A stretch of DNA of 64,000 bases from Bullera alba (Eukaryota > Basidiomycota > Tremellomycetes > Tremellales > Bulleraceae): NCBI GenBank assembly GCA_001600095.1, contig BCIX01000002.1:1426001-1490000 (forward strand), written 5' to 3'. Made by a program: the position numbers and the translations under genes. Positions 37,120 through 46,858 of this stretch are shown here, one piece after another (positions within the stretch are counted from its first letter, which is position 1; the number at the start of each line of letters is the position of its first letter). The notes under the pieces were generated by a model. It was not told the DNA's origin and made no database searches. It saw only the letters and a program-made list of their open reading frames with translations.

Positions 37120-38968
37120 TCATCGTTTCTTGCTGCCGAGGAGGCGCTCGACAAAACCGAGTGCGCCTCCTACAACAGAAGCTATCTTTCCAACGACGCC
37201 TGGCCCCTCACCCTGAGACCGGGCAGCTTGGTCGGAACCGCGACGGCTCTCGGTCTCAACGAACGGCGTCTCGGGGGTCTTGGAGTACGTGGGCGAGAAA
37301 GGCGGGGATGATGGCTTTGAATGGGAATGAGAAGTAGCCGTACCATTTGATGAAGCAGTGTCCGGAGCAGGCGGTGTCCCGAAGTAGACATTGGGGTCTT
37401 TGCCCTCGACGTCATCTGCAAAGGCTTGCAGAATCTTCTTCTGGAAAGGTGATAACGATCTGCGAAAAGCAAGTCAACGAGAGGCCCACCTTAGCGAGAT
37501 CCAACACTCACCTGGGAATTTGGATGTTCCATCCGACAATCAAATCACCTCTACCCCTACTCGGGCCGTACACGTTCTTCACACCACGACCCTTGAGGAC
37601 AGCCTCCTCGCCATTCTGCGTTCCCTCCCGGACCTTAACATCCACCTCGCCTTCGAGAGTGGGTATCCTGACCTTGCCTCCGAGTAGAGCGGTTTGAAGC
37701 GGGACTTTGGCGTCGTGGTAGATATTGGTTCCTTGACGTCGGAAGAGAGGGGATGATCGAACATTGACTCGTACGTAGAGATCGCCGGGAGGTCCGGACG
37801 ACGACAGTGGCATGTCGCCCGCACTGGGGATCTTCACCTTCATTCCATCTTCGATTCCACCTGGAACGTCAACATCCACTTCTCTCCTCTCCTTGACCCG
37901 TCCCACTCCATCACATTGTCCGCATTTGGCGCCTCTGGGAATGGTGTTTCCAGCTCCGCCACAGGACTGGCATGTCGACGACATAAACATGCCCTGCACC
38001 TGGAACGTCTGTTGACCCGATCCTCGACATGTCGCACACGTGGTCTTCGATTGTCCTGGCTTCAGCCCACTACCTGTACATGGCGCGCAGTCCACGACTG
38101 GTGTGATCAGGATCTTCCGGGAAGCTCCTTGGCATGCCTCCAGGAAACTCAGGGTGACCACTGCTTCAAGGTCATCCCCTCGCGTTGGCCGGCTTCGAGC
38201 GCCGCCGCCGCCGAACGGACCGCCACCGCCTCCGCCGAAGGCACCGCCAAACAGAGAGGAGAAGAGGTCCGAAGCATCCCCAGGTCGTCCTCCAAATGCC
38301 GAGCCAAAGTCCTGGAATCCTCCGAATCCACCTGCGCCACCGCCGAACATATTGGGGTCGAAGCCATCCTGTTGCGAGGCCGAGCCGTACTTGTCATAGG
38401 CTGATCGCTTTTCCGGTGTGCCGAGGATCTGAACTGCAATCAGGATTGTGCGCCGGATCTTGGTGAAGGAAGGACTCACCTCATAAGCACTCTGAATCTC
38501 CTGGAACCTCTCATGTGCTCCTTTTTCGGTATTCTGATCGGGATGCCACTTCTTTGCGAGCTATTTGGACATTCGTGAGCTGTCTCCGCAACATCTCGGA
38601 GAAATGTAGCTCACTTGGTAGTAGGTCTTTTTGATGTCCGCCGCGCTGGCATCTTTCGACAGGCCCAAAACTTGATATGGGTCTTTGGCTGAAGCTGATT
38701 TTGGTGTAGATGAGTGGAAAGATCGCTAGCAACCTTCCGTCAGTATGCTTGTACTGCGCTTCAACATGGTACCAACCTTTGTAGGCGCCTCTCGACGGGA
38801 GTTCTGAGATTGGCTCCGAGCGCAGGGTCGTCGAGTCACGGTATGTAGATTCCTGACATGCTGCTTCGGCGATCGATTGGACGCTGATGGCAGAGTCGAT
38901 GAGCTTGCCACTGCGCCATTCGAGAAAGGCAAGGCGGTCAACGACCGAGCTGGCAGTCTTGGTGGCAT
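37120..38968 (-). CDS. MDJ1: MDJ1, mitochondrial DnaJ (type I Hsp40), 546 aa
   Basis: Five exons, complement of 37120-37459, 37512-38428, 38480-38560, 38615-38725 and 38777-38968; the total closes in frame. The N-terminus is Arg/Ser-rich without acidic residues (MPPRLPARSLTALPF), fitting a mitochondrial presequence. The J-domain follows, with HPD at about residues 107-109 and YEILGTPEKRSAYDKYG. After a Gly/Phe-rich linker (FGGAFGGGGGGPFGGGG) come four zinc-finger CXXCXGXG repeats (CAPCTGSG, CATCRGSG, CQSCGGAG, CGQCDGVG) and the client-binding beta domains. The gene is a cochaperone for mitochondrial Hsp70 (Ssc1) in the matrix, needed for folding of imported proteins and mtDNA maintenance in yeast. 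The C-terminus, ending VERLLGSKKR, is an amphipathic helix. An alternative C-terminal exon may exist downstream (separate entry). Confidence 0.94.
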
Positions 38969-39288
38969 GTTGGTGATGAACTTGAAGCTCCCTCCCGACT
39001 TCCTGATGATACAAGTCGCTCTTCTAGCTTGATGATCTCTAGAAGACAGACTGTTGTCGATGTAGCGTTTGCCGGAATTCGCTAGAATCGCTGGAAAAAA
39101 GTTGAAGTCGGAGGATGATGACGGAATCAGATCACCCACGCGCGAGCGGGATCAAATTCAAACTGCCGTCGATTTGCCACCCAGTCAGAGGAATGGCCAC
39201 ATGCATGCAAGCCAAGCTGATTGCTCCAAAAGTGCTCTAATGTACAGTAGACCTCTGAACTTCTAACCTGCCTACTACAATCTCCTAG
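38969..39288 (-). promoter_or_regulatory. MDJ1 promoter region
   Basis: About 0.32 kb between the MDJ1 start and the CSN12 stop, both on the minus strand, so it contains the MDJ1 promoter and the CSN12 3' UTR. No gene was recognised. Confidence 0.4.
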
Positions 39289-41003
39289 CTACCCGTTGGC
39301 TTCCACGTGCCGAGGACGCACTTGGTTGATCGGTGGGAAAGCCCCCATGCCATCCTGGCTGACTTTCATCGCAAGTAATTGTTGCGAATACGAGATGAAG
39401 CCGAGGACAAAGCCCTGTCATCGAGATCAGCTCTAGTCTCACTTTAGAACTCGCTCACTCACCTGATCGATGAGACTACACAAAACATTGATGATGTCCA
39501 CTAAAGTAATAGTGCCATCTTCAAGTTCACCACTGCCATCGAAAGCTGCTGCGGTTGCTGAGACGAAGACGCGGGTTGGACACGACTTCACTTTGGTGTA
39601 ATCGGCGAACTGGGCCTGATTTAGCGAATAGTGCGTTCTCAATGCGTTGCGGAAAAGATTTCTCCAGACAAGGATCTCTCCACGTTCATGCAGCAGCAGC
39701 CATATGGAGCGTTTTCGGTACCATTCGCGGTTCGTGTCAAGCTCGCGGCGCCATGCTGGGATGTTACCCGTTCTGAATGCCTGCATCAGAGGGATGAATT
39801 GAAGGAGGTCGTATGTCTGTAGAAGTTGGATATTGGGGAGATAGCCGAGTAGGAGCTTGATAGGTATGAGGCGAATCAGAATGGACCTAGAGGAGACATG
39901 AGTCAGTTCAAATCTTGAGGTGTAGGGAGGGAACCCACCTTCGTTGCTTCCAAGCGGTCTCTGGACACGTAGCGAATGCCTTCTCAAGATAATCGCAAGC
40001 TGGTCGATAACTGAGTAGGACGAGTAAGATCCGACCTCGCCAGTAATAGGTCTGACACAGGTCGGCAGGAATGACAAACTCTGCCCTCGCAGTCAACCGC
40101 TTGTTCTCGTGGGGTTTGAGATTCTCCAGTGACCTGAGAAGTTCTGCCGCCTGAGAGTGTAGTCTCCTTTGGGCATAGATTCTCCATAAGATGTTCGCCA
40201 AGGGCCAGATGTTGTCGCCTACTGCGCAAGTGCGGTTTTGGACGTCGAACCAATCTGCCTCGGTGAGGGGTGCAGACGAGATTTGGAACGACTTTTCGAT
40301 TGTCTGACGTGTTGTATCTCGTATCGATCTGGTGGAAGTGGACGAACGAGGTTGTTGAGTGGAGAGGGATGCAGCCTGTGTGTATTCATGCCGGTGAGCT
40401 TCCTTCATTTCGCTATTTCGATACTGTCCACTTGCCTTTTCGCAAAGCTGAAGTAGTGTTCTTGCGAATTGCAGGATGATGTTGTTCATGAATGGGTAAT
40501 AATGTCCTTCTTCTGGGCTGATCATTCCATACAGTCGATTCGCATCGCTATCTCAGCAACAATCAGCAAGGAAACCCTCTCTACTCGGGCAGCAGCGTGT
40601 AGCACTCACACATAAGCTTGATTCAGGCGTTGGAAGTCGCCCACAGCTATCTCCTCGGCAGTCGCCTCTGGATGCTCATTGCCTTTGATGTGCTTGAGTA
40701 CCGAGACCGCCATGCTACCGAACACCTCCCTCGCGTCCTCTCTGATGGGGTTGAGATTGCTCGAAAATCGACCGACGGTCAGTTCAGACGAGGGAACCTA
40801 GAGACAAGCATCAACACTGTAGTCAATACTTCGGAAGCTCAATGGGAATAGAGCGATGCACTCACGGCCGTCAGTGCTTCTTTCAAACTTGGCCAGAAGA
40901 CGTGCGAGGGATCGAGCGGTATCGACGCAACCAGCTCGCGCGCGCCTTGGCCCTGGAACATTTGGGTGAGATGGCCCACCCATTGCTGCAGTACCCCAGA
41001 CAT
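39289..41003 (-). CDS. CSN12: PCI-domain protein CSN12/PCID2 homolog, 494 aa
   Basis: Five exons, complement of 39289-39414, 39463-39886, 39939-40547, 40610-40797 and 40866-41003; the total is in frame. The helical-repeat core (YYWRGRILLVLLSYRPACDYLEKAF) leads into the PCI-domain signature (SILIRLIPIKLLLGYLPNI, QLLQTYDLLQFIPLMQAFRTGN, WLLLHERGEILVWRNLFRNA) and ends in a GFISYSQQLLAMKVSQ..AFP segment typical of CSN12. Family members (Csn12/Thp3 and Thp1/PCID2 branches) act in transcription-coupled mRNP export or with the COP9 signalosome; in fungi the usual label is CSN12 homolog. The branch assignment is from memory of motif spacing rather than from a tree. The protein is nuclear or cytosolic with no targeting signal. 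Confidence 0.85.
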
Positions 41004-41392
41004 GGCCGATCAGAGGAGAGAGATGTTGAGAGCTGAGTGAGTATGATCACGGAGACTTGGATACTGCCCAAAGTATAGGAGTGTAGGGTAGCTTGAAGGC
41101 CTGTTTTGACGAATCTTGACGGACTCGACCTCCACTTTGTGAATTTCAACGTACGTTTCAGGTCGGCCGGTGGGCGCTTCCTAGTTCCTGGATCCTGGAG
41201 TGTACCCGGTACTTGTACAACCTAGCCCGAGGCCATACTGCGCCCAGGTCGGGACACTCAAGCTTAAGACTGACAAGATGATGACGTTGCAATGACCAAT
41301 GCATGAATGTACATATGAGCAGAGGCCCAGAGTCCCTCTCTTTCCGCTTGTGCTTTCCGAATCCCTACCGGTAGCCCCAGATGCTCTTCTTG
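41004..41392. other. Intergenic region between CSN12 and the acyl-CoA synthetase
   Basis: About 0.39 kb containing the CSN12 promoter and the acyl-CoA synthetase 3' UTR (both genes on the minus strand). No gene, RNA or repeat was seen. Confidence 0.45.
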
Positions 41393-43521
41393 TTATGGTA
41401 CCGTGGCTGCTGGGAATGCCTCCAGGACCAACTTCTTTTTGTTCACCTTGCCCATATTCTGCACGACCTCGTTAGTGTGATGATCTCGGTTCACAGACTG
41501 AATATCCCACAATCGGACTCACATTTCGGGGGATCTCCCCTTCGTATAGCTTCACCTTCCTGGGCAACTTGTATGCCGCGATCATAGGTCTCAACGCCTT
41601 TCGGAGCGAATCGACGGTGGTGTCACTCTTAGTAGTGACCAGACACACTCCGACCTGGTCAAGTCAGCAAGTCTGACCCGGGAATTCTGCAAGTTGCTAC
41701 GATTCACTCACCACCTGGCCCCATTCTACGTCTTCAACGCCCACAACAGCAACGTCCTTGGTGCCTTCCAGTTCCAGAATCGCCCGCTCGATTTCTACAG
41801 CGGAAATCTTCTCTCCGCCAGATTTGATAATGTCCGTCGAGTTCCTTCCCAAGATCCGTATTTGACCCTTCGACTCGGCTTCCGAGGAGTAGACCGCCAC
41901 ATCTCCAGTCTTAAAATATCCATCCTTGAACTCCTTGACCGTGACTTCAGGCAACTTCCAGTATCTGCAGCCGGTCATGAGCTACTGATGAGTATGGAGG
42001 ATCTAACGACTCACTCATTGAAGATTCCTGGCCCGATGACCTGTACTTCGCCTGGTCGATCCGGCTCTGTTACCACTTCGCCCTTCTCTTCGTCCCAAAG
42101 GCGCAGTTCCACATTACGCAGTGGCCAACCGACATGCCCCTTCGTACTATCAGTGAAACTAAAAAGCGGACTTTGGACCTCTCCGCGGCCTCACCTTGAC
42201 CCGGTGGATATGTTCCCATCCCGTTCCAGCGATGATACCTGTTTCGGTCATACCGTATCTGCGATACATCAGCTACGATCTCTCAGCATCGAGGTATTGA
42301 GCGCACCTTTCCAACAGGATCATACCCCCGCCAACACCGCCAGGTGCCTCCCACGTCCGTTTTAAGCTTTCAGGAAGAGGCGCAGATCCTGAGACCTGTA
42401 GCCGCAATGATCCAGAAGCTGTAGAAGCGATTTTTTGTTCCTCGGGCGATAGCGCCGCATGAGCCGCTATCAATCGCGCTGTTCCCGGTCAGTACGAACC
42501 ACGGGTCAAGATACGGCGGCTCACAGTAGACAGTGGGCACGCCGAAGAACATAGAGATTGGCTCGTCCTTAGCCTCGTTGATCCATCGCTTCCAGATCTA
42601 TGACAGTTCCCAGATTAGTCGCTGACCTCAATCCCATCCAATTGTGCATGACTCACAGCGGGTCCGTCAAACTTCTCCCACATCTCCACACTGGCCCCAG
42701 CCCAGATTGTCGGTAAAAGTGCGACAACGACGCCGTGTAGGTGGTTTAACGGGAGGACATGGAGCAGATTGTCCTATACACACCCACGATAAGTCGATAT
42801 CCCTCGAGAGGTCAGACGGGCTTGGCTGGACTCACCTTCTCCGTCCACTGCCAGGTCTCGGCTACTGTTGATACTTGAGAAGATAGAGCAGAGTGTCTGG
42901 TGACTACCCCTTTAGGCCTACCGGTCTTCGTGACGTCAATTTCAAGGATCCCATATCTGTCGACCATCAGATACTCACAGTGCCACTTGTATAGAGCATC
43001 ATAGCTCTCCGGTCTCCTTCCAATTCAGAGACCTTATCCAGATGCGATGTCAAGTCTGCTGAGTCCAGCTTCGTTTCACTCCGGATGTCGCTTAGACTGA
43101 TGACTTTCACCTGGCATCGACCTCCTGCATCTACGACGATCTTCGCCAGAGCTTCAGATCTCTGCTTGTTCTTCTCATCACACAGAATGATCGTAGATTC
43201 ACTGTTCTCCACAATGTACGATTGCTCCGGTATTGGCAAAGATGGCAGTATCGGTACTGCCAGTCCCCCAGCTGCCCATACTGCGACAAGGCATAAAGCC
43301 ACGAGATACCCTTTCTCGCAGAGAACGACGACTCTGGCTTCGTCCAAGTCTGTCTCGGATCCAGAGAGCAGCGCGCCGCCCAGAGAGACTATATCCTGAA
43401 GGAAAGCGGGGTAGGTGATCGACAGGCCATTCGGGATGTCGGTAATGGCGACCTGGTCAGGTCGCGCCTCGGCATGTGAGCGGACCTTTCTGAGCAGGTC
43501 GAACGAGCGGAGCGAAACCAT
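41393..43521 (-). CDS. Acyl-CoA synthetase, ACSF3/malonyl-CoA synthetase-like, 544 aa
   Basis: Ten exons, complement of 41393-41458, 41523-41654, 41712-41964, 42015-42139, 42195-42258, 42307-42478, 42525-42597, 42657-42773, 42836-42925 and 42979-43521; the total closes in frame. Adenylate-forming motifs in order: [20 protein letters not shown] (P-loop), [51 protein letters not shown], and [14 protein letters not shown] with the catalytic Lys. The phrase [16 protein letters not shown] closely resembles the ACSF3 group, whose known members activate malonate or methylmalonate. Fungal family members may use other short or branched acids, so the substrate is inferred. No PTS1 tripeptide is present (C-term ATVP) and no clear presequence, so the compartment is unknown. 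It shares a divergent promoter with a small secreted protein gene. Confidence 0.9.
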
Positions 43522-43956
43522 TGTCCCTCAAGAACCTGCATGACAACCTGTGTAGTAAAGACATCGGTAGTGGACTTGGACAGTCGGGTTGCCAACTGGC
43601 GATGTTCGTAAGTCTGGCCAACGAGCTGATCGAAGACCCGGATCAGTCCGAGGTTGTTTAGCCGACAACCGGGATTTTCCGGCGGACCTCGACCTGATTG
43701 CGTAACGTGCCACGTGGGATGTTTCAGCCTAGTGCATTGATGGCCTTTTGTCTGTTTTTGTTCTCGTCGAACAATGAGGTTGTTGCGCGTTTGCTGCTTC
43801 CCAGTCGCACTCTATTGTCTGGTGGCTTCGCTGGCGTCTGCTCGACCTGACAGGATGAGTCTTGATCATGCACGAATCTCGATCTGGACTTGTCATCACT
43901 CTACTCCAATCATTTCACTCAACTCACCTGACTAGTCACTCGCTGAACATTTCGCC
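43522..43956. promoter_or_regulatory. Divergent promoter, acyl-CoA synthetase and small secreted protein
   Basis: About 0.43 kb between two divergent starts, with a CACGTG E-box at 43711-43716, 190 bp from the minus-strand start and 241 bp from the plus-strand start. No open frame of note. Confidence 0.45.
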
Positions 43957-44627
43957 ATGAGCCGATTCGTGATCCGCCTCAGCGCCTGCCTCGCCTTGCT
44001 ACTGTCACTGCCGCTAGCACAAGCATCTGCGACGTCGCAATTCTCGCTCAACCCGAAGAAGCACGCCTCAAGTGAGCATTCGATGCGAAGTCTACTTGAT
44101 GTATGCTGACTCGGCGCGCAGAATGCTTCGTCGAGTGTCATGACCGAGTGGTGGACACCATCCCATTGCCCGATGGCGAGCCCAACAACCAAGGCTACAT
44201 CGGTCCCAACTGTGCCAACCCAGTGAGTGAATAGGCTCTTCCCGCCTCCCATTGCAACCTCCTCGTTAATCAGCTGTCGGCAAAACATTGACTAAGGTTC
44301 CTAGGACTACACCCAGCTCATCACCATGTGCATCACTCAACTCTGTCCCTCACCCTCCGACGCCGCATACGCCGCTGAATACGCTGTATCTTGGTGCGGA
44401 AGAGCCGGAGTAGATGTCAAGATTGAACTGCCCCAGACCTATCTTGACCAAGAAGCCGCTTACTTCCAGTGAGTTGTCCACCAGTCTATCTACGTCCTCG
44501 TTTGCTGACCCAGATATCTAGATCGACAGAGTATCTCTCTCGAGGGACGCAAGGCGTCAAGAACTGGGGACTCGGCGGGGTGGTTCTCCTCGGTCTACCA
44601 GCATTAATGGTCCTATTCGTCCTCTAG
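43957..44627 (+). CDS. Small secreted cysteine-rich protein, probably membrane- or GPI-anchored, 161 aa
   Basis: Four exons: 43957-44071, 44122-44222, 44305-44468 and 44522-44627; the total is in frame. Residues 1-24 form a clear signal peptide (FVIRLSACLALLLSLPLAQASA). The mature part has six Cys (KCFVEC, GPNC, TMCITQLC, SWCG), a spacing that recalls CFEM-type domains, although CFEM has eight Cys and the match is partial. The C-terminus is a hydrophobic tail of about 20 residues (GLGGVVLLGLPALMVLFVL) with nothing after it, as in GPI-anchored proteins or a short membrane anchor. Possible roles are haem or iron handling or cell-wall structure, but neither is shown here. It is divergent from the acyl-CoA synthetase. 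Confidence 0.75.
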
Positions 44628-45110
44628 GATATCAACAACTTTCGGCTTCATTTGGATCTATTGCGCGGTACTGGTCCTAGAACATGTATACTATTGGCAG
44701 ACAATCCACCTCATCGCCTTACTGACCAGTGACGGCTATAACGAATCCGTGCGGACTCCGTCCGTTACGGTCTACTGCACGCAGCAGACGGGAGGGTCGG
44801 GCATGGCCGCAGGAGCCGTAGACTTCGTTTTCTTGACCACTGATACTGGTAACAGGAATCCACCTGGGACTTTCGTTCCCCTCTAGTTTCGATGTCAACT
44901 TGACGTCGGCCGATAGAGGTATGGACTCACGGGGAAGTGTAGACCAAAGTCGACTGTGGCTTGCATTGCGAATGAGGCGCCCTTAGGAAGTAATGTCCCG
45001 GCGGGCAAGCTACAGTCAGTCAGTCGTCAGCCATCAGCACCCACAATACACCTTCGGTCCTGACGGGAAGACAAATCAGCTGAGATGGTCACTGAGAGAC
45101 CGGGCATAGC
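44628..45110. other. Intergenic region without recognised features
   Basis: About 0.48 kb after the small secreted protein gene. No open frame with domain support, RNA gene or repeat was recognised. It includes the 3' flanks of both neighbours. Confidence 0.4.
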
Positions 45111-45302
45111 TTACAGAGTATGCTACTTACATCCATCAGTTGTGGTCGGACGGAATTTTGGTCCACTCACATACGCTCCAAATCGCTTGACGTATCCAGG
45201 GATCTCGTCCTCTTTAGCATCTGAACTGGGCGGATCGATGCCGAACGGATTGAGAGGCCCATCAATACCGTCGGCTCCTGCTGTGGATTTCGGTGCTTGC
45301 AT
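45111..45302 (-). CDS. Candidate micro-gene, 47 aa
   Basis: Two exons, complement of 45111-45122 and 45171-45302, joined by a 48-nt intron with GTGAGT donor, TAG acceptor and a CTGAT branch-like site. The ATG at 45302 has a good context (CCAAAATG). The peptide is acidic and Pro-rich in the middle (PLNPFGIDPPSSDAKEDE) and ends GYVKRFGAYHTL. No domain is recognised, and the last exon adds only three codons. The typical intron and even composition argue for a real gene, but the length makes this tentative. Confidence 0.38.
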
Positions 45303-45647
45303 TTTGGCGGTAAATGCACGATATCTAGAATGGAATTCGAAACTACACCGCGATGATGTCCAGCAGGCCAGCAGCGACGTACAAGCCGACAAAGGAAAGT
45401 CAGTTCACAAAGGATGACTACTCTTATCGTCTCGGGGCGCACACCGATCGAGCCTCGCCTGTAGCCAGCATCGTTTGCATCGCCTCCTCCGCCACCCATA
45501 CAAAGACTCGCTTGACTCTCTTCAAAGATCATGCGTTCCAGACCTCCTAGCTGCTTTCTCCATAACGTCCTCGATATCCGTGATGGCATAGTTCAGTGAC
45601 TCAGTCAATCGGCCGCAACTCGAAGACGTGAGACTCTCCTGGCAGTC

Positions 45648-45920
45648 TCATGTACTCTGCGCGGAGCTTCTCTCACCCGCAGTGTAGCCTGCTCTGGCCA
45701 ATAAATCCAACTGATTGGCTCTTCTTTTCTCGTCCTTCGAACGTTGTCCTTCAGCAAACTCTTCTGGACCGGTGGAGAGTACTACCGTCACGCTGCCATC
45801 AGTCGGATCGACCTTGATAGAGCTCTTGCTGGAGGTGTAGCCGTCTGTTGCCTGGAAAACGCCCTTGTGCGCGTCAATGGCGGTATAGGTGTCCTCGCCT
45901 TCAGTGAACTCGATCGGCAT
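45648..45920 (-). CDS. Hypothetical small protein, 90 aa
   Basis: Single exon from ATG 45920 to TGA 45648-45650. It begins MPIEFTEGEDTYTAID and includes a beta-strand-like segment (SSIKVDPTDGSVTVVL) and a charged helix (EGQRSKDEKRRANQLDLLAR). No known domain is seen. The same frame remains open after the stop for 38 codons, to a second TGA at 45532-45534, with a helix-like tail (LTESLNYAITDIEDVMEK) that looks coding. A missed intron, a sequence error or read-through would join the two (see findings). Its 5' flank carries an 8-bp tandem repeat. Confidence 0.5.
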   Translation of the reverse strand: MPIEFTEGEDTYTAIDAHKGVFQATDGYTSSKSSIKVDPTDGSVTVVLSTGPEEFAEGQRSKDEKRRANQLDLLARAGYTAGERSSAQST

Positions 45921-46858
45921 CGTAATGAGTTCTTGTTTGCAAGATTGCAAGATTGCAAGATTGCAAGGAATGGGCTCAAGATGGAAATAACAGTGAAAAT
46001 GGGGGGGCGAGACGCGAACCGCAGTAGTCTTATAGCTCTCGCACTACAGGCTGAGTGGTTAAATCGGGACTGACGAAGGAGTTGTTGAGTGAAAGGATGG
46101 TTGAAGACCATGGACTCACATGGACACATATGTTTGGCCGTCGTCAACCGTTGGTCCTTGTGTAATCAGAATTTCCTATCAAAGACTTGTAAGAGCGTCA
46201 AAAGTCAAAACGAACCATGCGCACCGGTAAATGTAATTGAGAGAGGCGAGAGCTTATGATCGTCCAGCAGGCCCGTGTTGTTCCGAACGATCGCTCTTGT
46301 GAGTTGACGGGCTATGTAGCCCTGGCAAGACATGCCTGCGAGTGGTTGAGCACATGGAGTTGAACAGACCTGAGGATGCTGTGGGGGGCGAGGGCCTTAA
46401 AACCGCACAAACACAGAGTGCGCGCCAGAATGGCAATCTTCTTACATGTCTCGCAACCACTATCCTCCGCCGAAGTCGGAGACCAATCGCGCTAGTCAAG
46501 GTCCAGGGTGAAATCGATTCCAGCGACAGTCTGCGACAATCGTCAGTCTCCCAGAGCTCGTCTTGGACATTCGAAAGCAATTCGAAAGTCGAACGGGAAC
46601 CCTCGGCGGCCACGAGACCTTGAGAGCTTGAGAGCTGGATCGAGCTGGAGATCTTGGGATCTGTTGCAGTGTTGATCGTGACGGAATCAAATTCCGTCAT
46701 TCGAGTTCGAGCTAGTTCGAGTGAGTACCCGCAGCTGCTATCGGTTACGGGCCCACTGATGGCCGATAGACTGCTCTGAGCGAGGAGGAACACACGAAGC
46801 ATCTCTCTACAACCTGAGTCTCAAGTAACACTTATACCAAGGTTGTCGATTGCATACC
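45921..46858. promoter_or_regulatory. Divergent region between the 90-aa gene and BNA5
   Basis: About 0.94 kb between divergent starts. A minus-strand open frame (46254-46802) begins with an ATG and a hydrophobic start, but lacks domain or intron support and was not called. Contains an 8-bp tandem repeat at 45938-45967. No tRNA could be folded from the few A-box- or B-box-like words near 46010-46060. Confidence 0.4.
45938..45967. repeat. 8-bp tandem repeat (TGCAAGAT)
   Basis: Nearly four perfect copies of TGCAAGAT directly upstream of the 90-aa minus-strand gene, so probably in its leader or core promoter. Such arrays vary in length between strains. Confidence 0.85.

Noticed and set aside
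46005..46070. A possible tRNA, from words like GGCTGAGTGGTTAA (plus) and GCGGTTCGCG (minus)
   Set aside because: The A-box-like and B-box-like words are on opposite strands and no cloverleaf with matching acceptor stem could be made.
46254..46802. 182-codon minus-strand frame starting with an ATG and a short hydrophobic stretch
   Set aside because: The start mimics a signal peptide, but the rest is Ser/Arg/Leu-rich without domain or splice support, and it lies in the BNA5 promoter. Transcript data would be needed to revive it.
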